Shown one piece after another: positions 1-8,854 of a stretch of 20,820 bases of DNA; the stretch's first letter is position 1; each line of letters opens with the position of its first letter. Both the position numbers and the translations under genes were made by a program. The DNA lies in NCBI GenBank assembly GCA_937900565.1, contig CALCFG010000031.1, positions 1 to 20,820 on the forward strand. The letters run 5' to 3'. A model generated the notes under the pieces. It saw nothing but the letters and a program-made list of their open reading frames with translations, did no database searches and was not told where the DNA came from. The stretch comes from an uncultured Erysipelotrichaceae bacterium (GTDB taxonomy: Bacteria; Bacillota_I; Bacilli_A; Erysipelotrichales; Erysipelotrichaceae).

Positions 1-51
1 TTATTATACGCTATTTCTCGTCAAAAATCAACCATTTGTTGTGACAGAGCC
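1..51. mobile_element. Terminus of an insertion sequence (partial; element extends left)
   Basis: Read leftwards from 51, the DNA begins GGCTCTGTCACAACAAA and continues TGGTTGAT. The first 25 bases match the sequence starting at 20769 at about 22 positions, and then the two diverge. That is the pattern of the left and right terminal inverted repeats of one IS type. The GGCT...GTCA start resembles ISL3-family ends, but I cannot confirm the family because no transposase is inside the window. The ldh gene begins its 3' flank at base 52. Confidence 0.6.
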
Positions 52-91
52 AATTCTTTAAAATTAAGATATCCTTTTTAATTATTACCAA

Positions 92-1030
92 TTATTTAGC
101 AAAGACTTCATTAAATGCACTATCTAACGTATCACAACTTGCTTGGAATTTAGCACGTTCATCCGCAGTAATATTTAATTCCAATATCTTTTGTACTCCA
201 TTGGCATTAATAATGCATGGTGTACCAATGTACATGCCACTTTTACCGTATTCACCCGTTAATATAGCAGAAACACTTAACACGGAGTGTTCATTATCTA
301 AAATTGCTTTGGTAATACGACATAGTGCCATACCTATACCATAGTAAGTACTTTTCTTTGCTTCAATGATTTTATAAGCACTGGTACGTACTTCATGTTC
401 AATTTCATTTAATTCATCAATGAATGCTTCATTTTTTTCAACAATGTCTAGAATTGGTTTAGTTGCAAGCATTGCTTGACTCCATGGTACAAACTCACTG
501 TCTCCATGTTCACCAATAACGTAGGCATGTATACTGCGTGGGTCTGTATTTAATTTTGCACCTAACATGTAACGTAAGCGAGCAGTATCTAACGTTGTAC
601 CACTACCAATAACGCGTTTTGGATTAAATCCACTTAATTTTTGAACAATACGCGTCAAAATATCCACTGGATTACTTGCCACTAAGAAAATACCATTAAA
701 CCCACTTTCTGTAATTGGATCAACAATGCTTTTCAAAATCTTTGTATTTTTACTTAACAAATCCAACCGTGTTTCTCCAGGTTTCTGTGCTGCACCAGCA
801 CATATAACAACCAATGCCGCATCTTGGCAATCTTGATATTTTCCTGCACGAATGCGCATGTTTCCATTCGAGAAAGCTAATCCATGATTTAAGTCCATGG
901 CTTCCCCTTCCACACGTTTGGTATCAATATCAATCAATACTAATTCTTCACAAATATTTTGGTTTAGTAACGCATAGGCATAACTCATTCCTACCATACC
1001 ACACCCAACGAGTACGACTTTCTTTTTCAT
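92..1030 (-). CDS. ldh: L-lactate dehydrogenase
   Basis: NAD-dependent cytoplasmic enzyme that reduces pyruvate to L-lactate and regenerates NAD+ in fermentation. With the start chosen here it has 312 residues, normal for the family. The Rossmann glycine motif GCGMVG is at 9-14. The substrate loop AQKPGETR has Gln82 (canonical Gln102, selecting lactate over malate) and Arg88 (canonical Arg109). The active-site signature IGEHGDS has the proton-relay His175 (canonical His193). The ATG at 1030 is preferred because AGGAGG lies 10 bases upstream; an ATG 21 bases further out sits before that site and would add MIGGFFK. The gene appears monocistronic. No clear terminator is seen between its stop and the IS end at 51, so the insertion may have removed it. 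No fructose-bisphosphate regulation can be judged from sequence. Confidence 0.96.
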   Translation of the reverse strand: MKKKVVLVGCGMVGMSYAYALLNQNICEELVLIDIDTKRVEGEAMDLNHGLAFSNGNMRIRAGKYQDCQDAALVVICAGAAQKPGETRLDLLSKNTKILKSIVDPITESGFNGIFLVASNPVDILTRIVQKLSGFNPKRVIGSGTTLDTARLRYMLGAKLNTDPRSIHAYVIGEHGDSEFVPWSQAMLATKPILDIVEKNEAFIDELNEIEHEVRTSAYKIIEAKKSTYYGIGMALCRITKAILDNEHSVLSVSAILTGEYGKSGMYIGTPCIINANGVQKILELNITADERAKFQASCDTLDSAFNEVFAK

Positions 1031-1052
1031 CTTGAAAAATCCTCCTATCATT

Positions 1053-1081
1053 ATTGTAGCTTAATAACACACTAAATGATA
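1053..1081 (-). promoter_or_regulatory. Possible ldh promoter
   Basis: On the minus strand TACAAT (1058-1053) lies 22 bases before the ldh ATG, upstream of its ribosome site. A 17-base spacer leads to a poor -35, TATCAT (1081-1076). The -10 position is plausible; the -35 match is weak. Confidence 0.3.
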
Positions 1082-2344
1082 CTAATCACAATAGACATCT
1101 AATTTTTTTACATAACTTGTTTCAGAATGAAGCTCTTGATATAAATACGATAAATAACTTCCTGGGGTAATTAAACCTGACAATTGGAGTAAGTTAAATT
1201 GATCGCAACGTAATAATTCATCCGCTAGTAAAACACAATTGGTACTAAACACATAATAAGTTTTAAATTTACCACTGGTAAATGTGTACATATTCGCTTT
1301 TGTTGCTAAATATACACGCGAAGCGTAATCATGTGCTGTTGGCTCTTGACCATTGGATAATTCTTGTTTAACAAAACAATCGTATGGTTTGCTCAAAGCC
1401 ATCAATGCATCAATGCGTTGTTGCAATTGGTGTTCGTTATCCTTGGTTAACTCCAGCGTAAAGGATACCACCATTTCTTTTGCATTGATGCAATAATCAA
1501 GAAATTGATGGCGATCCACCACCATTAACACGCCCAATCCAACAGCACCAAATACCTCCCTACTGGCTGGGTCATGGGCACCATAGGAATACACTTTATT
1601 GTTGTAACTAATATCAACATGACCGAATTGTTCAAAGCCTTTACTATTCAAATGAATCCATATTTCTACTGTATGGACTGCTTGGGGTTGAATATTACTT
1701 TGCGTTATTTGGTGATTCGTAATTAATTTTTTAATATCCGCATAAAAACGAATGGGCAACAATGCACAAAGAAAAACGGGTGCACTCACCGATAAACGGT
1801 TGTAATTGGAATCGTTATGACGCAATAATGCATTCCCAATTTGACGTGCCAAATCAACAAATCCTTTTACGATTAAATAGATGCCAGTAACACGATAAAA
1901 CCAATGAAATGGATAGAAATAAAACATGATTAATACAATTCCCATAACAAATGAAGTAATGGCAATGCCTAACGTTAACAATATCCCTTTGGAACCATTT
2001 TTACGTAACGCATAATAATCAACAAAACGAATCAATCCATACACAATGGAGAAAATTCCCACGCTCACATTTAAAAACGTGCGAATAGTTATTGGTTTTA
2101 ACCAACAAATAATTGCGATACCAAACAAAAACAAAGCATGGTATGCACGCGCCATTTGCCGCGTTTTTAAAAATTGCAACCACGTTACAATAAACGAGAG
2201 AATTAAATAACATAACAATAAGTAATAAACAATAATGCCAGATAATTGCAAGCGAATTAATAGCATAATACCGGCAACAATTAATAATATGCTTGGAATT
2301 AACTGCAATAGAAATTGGCAAAAATTAACGAGTTTATTTTTCAT
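1082..2344 (-). CDS. Membrane protein with C-terminal permuted papain-like (LRAT/DUF4105-like) domain
   Basis: 420 residues. The first ~165 hold about six hydrophobic segments (near 8-28, 35-56, 68-84, 88-106, 121-142, 145-162) with a layout like HdeD/DUF308 proteins. A soluble domain follows from ~190 to the end. It contains FGHVDI (His242), then KVYSYGAHD, and later STNCVLLADELL (Cys370). His before Cys is the order of circularly permuted NlpC/P60 proteins (LRAT, YiiX, DUF4105), where these are catalytic; other Cys peptidases have Cys first. The substrate is unknown; a lipid amide or ester, or a cell-wall peptide, are family possibilities. The start overlaps the sbcC stop (ATGA), with GGAGG 5 bases upstream inside sbcC, so it is co-translated with sbcDC. 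The functional link to DNA repair is not obvious. Exact family is uncertain; the domain layout is clearer. Confidence 0.75.
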   Translation of the reverse strand: MKNKLVNFCQFLLQLIPSILLIVAGIMLLIRLQLSGIIVYYLLLCYLILSFIVTWLQFLKTRQMARAYHALFLFGIAIICWLKPITIRTFLNVSVGIFSIVYGLIRFVDYYALRKNGSKGILLTLGIAITSFVMGIVLIMFYFYPFHWFYRVTGIYLIVKGFVDLARQIGNALLRHNDSNYNRLSVSAPVFLCALLPIRFYADIKKLITNHQITQSNIQPQAVHTVEIWIHLNSKGFEQFGHVDISYNNKVYSYGAHDPASREVFGAVGLGVLMVVDRHQFLDYCINAKEMVVSFTLELTKDNEHQLQQRIDALMALSKPYDCFVKQELSNGQEPTAHDYASRVYLATKANMYTFTSGKFKTYYVFSTNCVLLADELLRCDQFNLLQLSGLITPGSYLSYLYQELHSETSYVKKLDVYCD

Positions 2345-5300
2345 TCATGCCTCCATGAAGCGTGCGATCCATGCACATCTTTTATCACAATAATTTGGTC
2401 ATTAATCGCTTCTTTTAACTCTTTAACGTGCGAAATGATACCGATGAGACGATTATCATGAACTAACTGATGCAATAATGCAATGGCTTTATCTCTGGAT
2501 TGATCATCCAGTGAACCAAATCCTTCGTCAATCAATATCATTTCAATTCGAACCTTCCCTTTTTCTTGCATAATAACATCACTCATTCCCAAAGCCAGTG
2601 CCAATGCAGCAACAAACGATTCTCCACCAGATAATGTTTGAATATTGCGTTGTTTATTGGTAAGTAAGGATGTTACGTTTAAATCCAATCCGACTTCACC
2701 AATGTGTTTAAGATCTGCAATTTGCGGACAGGATAGTTTAAATGATGTTTGATGCAATTGCACCAACCGTGCATTGGCAGCATCCACCATCTTTTTAAAG
2801 TATACGCGTTGCACATAAGTTACTAAGTCCAAACTGGCACTTTGTTTACACTTTCCATTGGCAACTTGAGCCAATGGTTCAACAATGGCTAATTGATGCA
2901 ACAAACGGTGTTGATCAATGATTAATTCACTCATTTGATCTAATGTTTTATTATCTTCATTAAGATTAAATACCAAAGCATTATTGCCATCACTTAATTG
3001 TTTTAAGTCATCACGCAAAGTTTGATGAATTTGATTGAGTTCATTTAAATCAATCGGTTGATATACACCATTTAATTGAATTTCATCATTACGTAACATT
3101 TGGTTGGTTTCAATGACATCTTTTTCATAAAGTTTTACTTTATTACTTAATTGATCATATTGAAGTGGATTAAGATGAATCGTATTAAAATCATTTTCAT
3201 CCACAATGCCATGTTCTTTAAAGCCAGCATCAATGCTTGCTTTATAAGTAGTCGCATATTCTTGCAATTGAGTTTTCAGTTTTAATACACTTTCTAGTTT
3301 TGCTTGATTATTTTGTATGACAAGCTTAAGTTGATCGTATTGTTGATGGATTTGGGTATGCTTACGTTTCAAATCATCCAATAATAATTGCTTCTCTTGT
3401 AACTTTTGATTCAATACGGTATAACTATTCCCTTTAGTTTGCAAATGGATATGTTCAATATGTTGATTTATTAATGCAAGTTTTGATGAAGTATCTGCCT
3501 TAGTTTGTTGTACATGCATTAACTCATTATTAAGTTGTTGTTTCTTTAGCGCAAAGCCACGCAAGTTAGCTTGCGCACTTTCTACCTCATTGACTATTGT
3601 TTTAATACTTGCTTCTTCACTTAATAATAACTGATGTGTTTGTTTATATTGCGTGATAAATTCATCATTTAATTGATAAGATGCACTTTGTTTTTTTAAT
3701 TCATTAACAACGGATTGAATGGAAATAACATTTTGATTTGCTAATTCCATTTCATGTTGAGCGAATTGTACTGCTTTATTTGCTTGTTCTATATCTTGTT
3801 CCTTAATGGCATGATCACTCAATTGTGCTTTATGTGGGTGTGTTAAAGAACCACAGACAGGACATGGTGAATTATCTTTTAAATTATTTGCCAATAAACC
3901 CACCAATTGATCATTGTATTGCACGTTAATATCAAGATAGTGTTGATGCTTTATTACGTACATATCCCGCTTATTTTGATAGACATTCAATTTGTCCAGG
4001 TATAACTTTTCGTGATCGCTAATACGCTTTTGCAATTGTAAGTATTGCTCAATTTGAGTTATGCGTTGTTGCGATTCATTCAACTTACTTTGAATGTTGG
4101 ATAGTTTTTCATTAATTCCTTGATGCTTTTCAATAAATCGAATAGTTTCAGTTTCATCATGTATTAACGCTTTATTGCGTGCTAACAATTGACTTTCTTG
4201 CCTTTCACATTGTTTTAAATCAATGGTAAGTAACTCTTTTTGTTTAATGTATTCGACTTCTTGCTTTGCTTGATTTAGCAATTGTTTAAGTTGGTTAATG
4301 GCGATGACATAGGGTTCATAGTTTTGTTGATACAATGCATCCACTTTATCTTGTTGTAGCTTTAACGCTTCCTCTTGTTGAATAAATGTTGGTAATGTGC
4401 CATTAATATCTCGAATAATCACGTCTTGAGCATTAATTTTAGCTAATGTATCCTTGTATCTTGCTACATTATCACTTAACTTTGCCATATTATCATTAAG
4501 CTTTAATCGCTTTTTAATGGCATCAATATTAGCTTTTTCAAAAATTAATTTATCTTTTTTTGCTTTCATTTGTTGGTAATGATCATAGGTTTGATTATGA
4601 TTTTTACCTTTTTCGATATCGTTTAATGCATGCGTCACTTTTTGATTTAATATTTCAATTTGTTGTTGATTGTCTTCTGCAACTAATGCTTGTTTTACCA
4701 ATAAGTCACGATAGGATTGGATGAATTGGGTAGCATCCGCGACAAGCATCGCTTGCCAATCAATCATGTTAAATGCATCACTATCTTTAAAACGTAATTG
4801 TTGATAAATATAAAGTAATCGTTGATGAATCATTAAACAATTTTCATTTAATGTTTTATATTCATTGGCAAGATGCGATTGCAATTGAATAGATTGCGAT
4901 AAATCAAAAATATCATTGAATATTGCTTTGCGTGTTTTACTGTCCGCATGCAATAATTCCATGAATTTACCTTGGGCAATCATGCTTAATTGTTCAAATT
5001 CTAATTTATTTAACCCAATAATTTCAACAATCTTCGCATTGGTATCTTCCAATTTACCAATATAAACATTTCCATCATCCAATATTAATTCAACACTTTC
5101 CTTTTCATAAATGTCATTGTATTGACCATTTACTTTACGTAACGCTTGACGATAATGGGCCGGTGTTCGTTTTACTGTATAAACACTTCCATTTTGCATA
5201 AATGAAAGTTGAACAAAACTACAACTTGCATCACTTTGTTCATTAACCATCATGATACCACTGCGCCCATTGCCACTACTTTTTCCATACAATGCAAAAC

Positions 5301-5442
5301 TAATGGCATCAAATAAGGTTGTTTTACCAGACCCTGTATCCCCTGAGATTAAAAATAAGCCATGATTAAAATCAGTAAATGAAAGTTCACACTTACCTTG
5401 ATAAGAACCAAACGATTGTAATACTAATTTAATTGGCTTCAT
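2341..5442 (-). CDS. sbcC: Nuclease SbcCD ATPase subunit SbcC
   Basis: The Rad50-like subunit of the SbcCD complex, which opens DNA hairpins and processes blocked double-strand ends with SbcD. 1033 residues, typical. The N-terminal ATPase half has Walker A GDTGSGKT (34-41). A long Gln/Lys/Leu-rich coiled coil surrounds the zinc hook CPVC (Cys527 and Cys530), used for dimerisation. The C-terminal half has the ABC signature LSGGES (937-942), Walker B ILIDEGFG (Asp972, Glu973) and the D-loop SLDD. The start overlaps the end of sbcD by 14 bases, with TTGGAGC 8 bases upstream. The downstream membrane gene begins within its stop codon. All expected motifs are present. Confidence 0.96.
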   Translation of the reverse strand: MKPIKLVLQSFGSYQGKCELSFTDFNHGLFLISGDTGSGKTTLFDAISFALYGKSSGNGRSGIMMVNEQSDASCSFVQLSFMQNGSVYTVKRTPAHYRQALRKVNGQYNDIYEKESVELILDDGNVYIGKLEDTNAKIVEIIGLNKLEFEQLSMIAQGKFMELLHADSKTRKAIFNDIFDLSQSIQLQSHLANEYKTLNENCLMIHQRLLYIYQQLRFKDSDAFNMIDWQAMLVADATQFIQSYRDLLVKQALVAEDNQQQIEILNQKVTHALNDIEKGKNHNQTYDHYQQMKAKKDKLIFEKANIDAIKKRLKLNDNMAKLSDNVARYKDTLAKINAQDVIIRDINGTLPTFIQQEEALKLQQDKVDALYQQNYEPYVIAINQLKQLLNQAKQEVEYIKQKELLTIDLKQCERQESQLLARNKALIHDETETIRFIEKHQGINEKLSNIQSKLNESQQRITQIEQYLQLQKRISDHEKLYLDKLNVYQNKRDMYVIKHQHYLDINVQYNDQLVGLLANNLKDNSPCPVCGSLTHPHKAQLSDHAIKEQDIEQANKAVQFAQHEMELANQNVISIQSVVNELKKQSASYQLNDEFITQYKQTHQLLLSEEASIKTIVNEVESAQANLRGFALKKQQLNNELMHVQQTKADTSSKLALINQHIEHIHLQTKGNSYTVLNQKLQEKQLLLDDLKRKHTQIHQQYDQLKLVIQNNQAKLESVLKLKTQLQEYATTYKASIDAGFKEHGIVDENDFNTIHLNPLQYDQLSNKVKLYEKDVIETNQMLRNDEIQLNGVYQPIDLNELNQIHQTLRDDLKQLSDGNNALVFNLNEDNKTLDQMSELIIDQHRLLHQLAIVEPLAQVANGKCKQSASLDLVTYVQRVYFKKMVDAANARLVQLHQTSFKLSCPQIADLKHIGEVGLDLNVTSLLTNKQRNIQTLSGGESFVAALALALGMSDVIMQEKGKVRIEMILIDEGFGSLDDQSRDKAIALLHQLVHDNRLIGIISHVKELKEAINDQIIVIKDVHGSHASWRHE

Positions 5443-6595
5443 TTATTTGCTCCAATAAGTTTTGTAAATAAACAGTTTGTTCTTGCGTTAACGATTTACC
5501 TTGCATTGTTTTCATTAAACTTTGCAAATAATATAATGGGTCTTTTCCATCAATATTTTGATCTTCGTTATTATCACGAGTTTCGGTTAAATTATTTGAT
5601 GCATTACTTAACGTTACTTCCAATAAGTTTGGAAATAATGTTAATAATTTGGATTGTAAATTTGGATCATAGCATGGTGAGGTCAATTTAACGGCCACAT
5701 AGTCATTGAAAATACGATTATGGTACTGTTGCATAATTTCATTAAATTCACCAGTAATTACTTGAATCTTTTTATCAGCAATTAATGGAATGAGTTCGAC
5801 ATCCACTTTACCTTCCCCATCCATTTGTCCATAAATTACCCCTTTCGTATCATACGCTTCACTGATTGAATAAGGATAAATCGATCCTGAATAATATGCA
5901 GGTAACTTTCCCATTTGTTGAAACCGATGCAAATGGCCAAATGCCATGTAATGAAACTTAACATCCAGTTGACTTAAATCGATACTATCCAATCCACCCA
6001 TGACTAGTGGCAATACTTCACTCTCACTCGTTAACACTTGGCCATTTGCATTAACAAAAAACTGATGTGCTAATAATACATGACGCATACTTGCATCATA
6101 ATGACTACGATTGAGCATTTCATTAAACATCTGCGTATACGTCATGCCTTCCATCTTATTTTCATACAATAAATATGAAGGCTTACAAAAAGGAGCAAAC
6201 GTAATTTTCACCATGCCATATTCATCTTTTATGTACAATGACTTTAATATTTCATTTTCACTTAATGGATAGGCTTGTATATAAATATTATTCTTTTCTA
6301 ACAATTCTTTACCATAACTTAGTTTTGCAAAAGAATCATGGTTACCGGCAATAATGCATATCTTTAACTGCGGTGTATGCATATGCAATTGCGTAAGAAA
6401 ACGATCAAATAAACTAATGGCTTCATTACTTGGGGATGTCTTATCATAAATATCCCCTGCTATAAATAATGCATCGCATGCCTTACTTAGCGCTAAATCA
6501 ACAACTTGTTGCAAACACTTTTCCTGTTGTTGCAATAATGAATACCCATTTAAATTTTTACCTAAATGTAAATCCGATATATGAATAAATCGCAT
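5429..6595 (-). CDS. sbcD: Nuclease SbcCD exonuclease subunit SbcD
   Basis: Mre11-like Mn2+-dependent nuclease of SbcCD. 388 residues, usual for the family. The calcineurin-type phosphoesterase motifs are all present in order: ISDLHLGK (Asp8, His10), GDIYD (Asp48), GNHD (85-87 region), LLAHQFF and FGHLH. The rest forms the capping and SbcC-binding region, which is less conserved and ends in a Gln/Asn-rich tail. The ATG follows AGGAG with 5 bases between. It is first in the sbcD-sbcC-membrane protein operon and has its own promoter just upstream, divergent from the tRNA gene. Confidence 0.95.
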   Translation of the reverse strand: MRFIHISDLHLGKNLNGYSLLQQQEKCLQQVVDLALSKACDALFIAGDIYDKTSPSNEAISLFDRFLTQLHMHTPQLKICIIAGNHDSFAKLSYGKELLEKNNIYIQAYPLSENEILKSLYIKDEYGMVKITFAPFCKPSYLLYENKMEGMTYTQMFNEMLNRSHYDASMRHVLLAHQFFVNANGQVLTSESEVLPLVMGGLDSIDLSQLDVKFHYMAFGHLHRFQQMGKLPAYYSGSIYPYSISEAYDTKGVIYGQMDGEGKVDVELIPLIADKKIQVITGEFNEIMQQYHNRIFNDYVAVKLTSPCYDPNLQSKLLTLFPNLLEVTLSNASNNLTETRDNNEDQNIDGKDPLYYLQSLMKTMQGKSLTQEQTVYLQNLLEQINEAN

Positions 6596-6616
6596 AATAA
6601 CTCCTATTGTTAGGTT

Positions 6617-6645
6617 ATTATAGCATGCTTGATTTTCTCTTCACG
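6617..6645 (-). promoter_or_regulatory. Promoter of the sbcDC operon (extended -10)
   Basis: The minus strand reads TGCTATAAT (6625-6617), a perfect TATAAT preceded by the TGn extension. This lies 21 bases before the sbcD ATG. The -35 position 17 bases away (CGTGAA) is poor, which is normal when an extended -10 is present. Confidence 0.6.
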
Positions 6646-6740
6646 TAACTATTCATCTTAACAAAAAAATAAATTTTACTTTAAATGGCGTTGTTATAAT
6701 TTTTAGAAAGCGCAATTTTTAATCAATAGATTTAATTATT

Positions 6741-6749
6741 TGTTATAAT
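6741..6749 (+). promoter_or_regulatory. Promoter -10 of the tRNA-Arg gene
   Basis: TGTTATAAT gives a consensus -10 (6744-6749) with TGn extension, ending 9 bases before the first tRNA base. No good -35 is seen 16-18 bases upstream. An identical TGTTATAAT lies at 6692-6700, so a second, upstream start is possible. Confidence 0.55.
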
Positions 6750-6758
6750 TAAATCGTT

Positions 6759-6834
6759 GTGCCTATAGTGTAATGGATAACGCGTTTGATTCCGATTCAA
6801 AAGAGTGTAGGTTCGATTCCTACTAGGCACGCCA
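6759..6834 (+). tRNA. tRNA-Arg (anticodon CCG)
   Basis: A full cloverleaf can be drawn. Acceptor GTGCCTA (6759-6765) pairs with TAGGCAC (6824-6830). The D stem is GTGT with ACGC. The anticodon stem is TTTGA/TCAAA (6785-6789, 6797-6801) around loop TTCCGAT, giving anticodon CCG at 6792-6794. The variable region has 5 bases, and T stem GTAGG/CCTAC holds the loop TTCGATT. Discriminator G is at 6831 and CCA is encoded (6832-6834). It decodes CGG. The gene stands alone between its own promoter and terminator. Confidence 0.95.
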
Positions 6835-6846
6835 TTTAATTAATTC

Positions 6847-6874
6847 AATGATAGGGAACCCTATCATTTTTTTC
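6847..6874 (+). terminator. Rho-independent terminator after tRNA-Arg
   Basis: ATGATAGGG (6848-6856) and CCCTATCAT (6859-6867) form a perfect hairpin, followed by a run of seven T residues from 6867 and more T-rich DNA. Confidence 0.9.
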
Positions 6875-6884
6875 TTTGTTTTTT

Positions 6885-6890
6885 TATAAT
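6885..6890 (+). promoter_or_regulatory. Possible promoter -10 giving a leaderless transcript
   Basis: A perfect TATAAT ends 7 bases before the ATG at 6898. A normal start distance would place +1 on or beside the A of ATG. The -35 region falls in the tRNA terminator and has no good match. Evidence is the -10 plus the lack of any Shine-Dalgarno sequence. Confidence 0.4.
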
Positions 6891-6897
6891 AGACGAC

Positions 6898-8853
6898 ATG
6901 AATTATATTAGTTTAAATTTATTTCAAAATGCTGAATTCTTAATATTAGCCATTGAGTGCATTGTTTTTGCCAGCGTTATTACTTTTTTGTTAAAACCAA
7001 ACGATAAATTAAAAAAAGAAAATGAACAATTGCAAAAACAAACTTATTTTGTTGCTACATCAATTCCAAGAAAAAAATTTTCAAAATGGGATCGATATTT
7101 TATTGTTCTTTTAACTGGTTTATACGCACTGATTTCGTTTCATCAATTGGGCAATACAAAGATTCCAACAACCTATTGGCAACCAAGTAGCGACCATCAA
7201 AGTATTATCTTTCAGACAAATGGCAACTACGATACGTTAGGTCTTATTGGTGGTGAAGGCGATAACAATAACAATTTAGATACGTATCAAATTGGAATGA
7301 AAAATGTAAGTATTTATGGAAGTGATGACAATGTTAACTATGAATTAATACATACCATTGAAGATTCCAGTTACATGCAATACTTAACGATTAGTATTCC
7401 AAAAAGTTATGCCTATATTAAATTAGATATTCAAAACAAAAATGCAGTTATCAATGAAATATGTGCATTTAATAGTGCTACCGATACAAAAGTAAATTTA
7501 AATATTGCCTATGATGAAGGGGAACAATCCAATTATCCAGCTTCTTTATTACTGGATGAACAAGATTTGTTTATTACTAATCCGACGTATTTGGATGAAA
7601 GTTATTTTGATGAAGTTTATCACGTTCGAAATGCTGTTGAAATTGCCAATGGTCAATACATGTATGCGAGTGTGCATCCTTTACTAGGCACAAATATTAT
7701 GGCATTCACCATTTCCCTACTTGGAAATAATCCTTTCGTTTGGCGATTTGCTGGCGCATTGTTTGGCGTATTAATGGTGCCACTATTTTATATGTTAGCA
7801 AAACGATTATTTCGCAGTGAACGTTACAGCGCAATTACTACCCTATTATTTTGTTTAGACTTCATGCATTTAAGCACGAGTCGTATTGCGACATTAGAAC
7901 CTTTCTCATTATTCTTTATCTTATTAATGTTTTATTGGATGAGTGAATACTATTACACAAGTTTTATCGATACTTCCTTTAAGAAACAATGTTTCTATCT
8001 CGGACTTTGTGGTATTAGCATGGCGTGTGCATGGGCAACGAAATGGACTGGGTGCTACTCTTCCGCGGGATTAGCGTTATTATTCTTTATTCAATACTTT
8101 AAACGCATTAAGGAGTATCGCATTGCGTATCAGAAAGATAAAGCACAAGTATTTGAAGATATTCATGAGCAATTATTAGTTGAAAAAGTTTTGGATATCT
8201 ACCCAAAACGTTTGGTATTCACATTTATTTATTGTTGTGTCGTCTTTGTTATCTTCCCAGTTATCTTCTATTTTGGCATTCATATCGTGGATAAAATGTG
8301 GCGCGATGGGTATTCAATCGCAAACATGATTGATCAAATCATGTATACCTTTAATTACCATTCCAAATTAACCGCAACGCATCCTTTTCAATCCCAATGG
8401 TATCAATGGGTATTGGATATACGTCCAATTTGGTATTACATCAACAGAAATGGTAATTTAGCACAATCCATTTCTTGTTTCTCCCATCCATTAATTACAT
8501 GGGCAAGCTTTATTGCCATGATCTATTGTTGTTATACTTTCGTTAAGAAACGTACGGATTCACTTATCATTATTCTGATAGGATTTTTTAGTGCATTAAT
8601 CCCTTGGATGGTCGTATCACGGTGCGTATTTGCATATCACTTTTATCCAAGTACCCCATTCTATTTATTAATGCTTACGTATGGCATACGATATTTGGAA
8701 AATAAAACAAATAACTATCGCCTAACGCATATTTTTATACTCGTTTGTATTATTGTCTTTATTTTGTTTTTACCAGCTGTTTGTGGCTTTACCACAACAC
8801 AAAGTTACTTAAGTGGCTTTTTAACATGGTTACCTTCATGGAATTTTAATTAG
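6898..8853 (+). CDS. PMT-family (GT-C fold) phospholipid-linked glycosyltransferase with inserted extracytoplasmic domain
   Basis: 651-residue polytopic membrane protein resembling the dolichyl-phosphate-mannose protein mannosyltransferase (PMT) family. These move a sugar from a polyprenyl-phosphate carrier to a protein or glycan outside the membrane. Helices are near 13-33 and 64-82. An external region (~90-230) follows that looks beta-rich and carbohydrate-binding-like (VSIYGSDDNVNYELI, YIKLDI). Then comes the catalytic loop motif YFDEVYH (Asp238-Glu239), followed by many helices and the typical PMT C-terminal part (RPIWYY near 515; FYPSTPFY in a late helix). There is no ribosome site before the ATG and no better in-frame start nearby. 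The next gene starts one base after the stop, so the two are probably co-expressed. Donor and acceptor cannot be named. Confidence 0.85.
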   Translation: MNYISLNLFQNAEFLILAIECIVFASVITFLLKPNDKLKKENEQLQKQTYFVATSIPRKKFSKWDRYFIVLLTGLYALISFHQLGNTKIPTTYWQPSSDHQSIIFQTNGNYDTLGLIGGEGDNNNNLDTYQIGMKNVSIYGSDDNVNYELIHTIEDSSYMQYLTISIPKSYAYIKLDIQNKNAVINEICAFNSATDTKVNLNIAYDEGEQSNYPASLLLDEQDLFITNPTYLDESYFDEVYHVRNAVEIANGQYMYASVHPLLGTNIMAFTISLLGNNPFVWRFAGALFGVLMVPLFYMLAKRLFRSERYSAITTLLFCLDFMHLSTSRIATLEPFSLFFILLMFYWMSEYYYTSFIDTSFKKQCFYLGLCGISMACAWATKWTGCYSSAGLALLFFIQYFKRIKEYRIAYQKDKAQVFEDIHEQLLVEKVLDIYPKRLVFTFIYCCVVFVIFPVIFYFGIHIVDKMWRDGYSIANMIDQIMYTFNYHSKLTATHPFQSQWYQWVLDIRPIWYYINRNGNLAQSISCFSHPLITWASFIAMIYCCYTFVKKRTDSLIIILIGFFSALIPWMVVSRCVFAYHFYPSTPFYLLMLTYGIRYLENKTNNYRLTHIFILVCIIVFILFLPAVCGFTTTQSYLSGFLTWLPSWNFN

Positions 8854-8854
8854 T

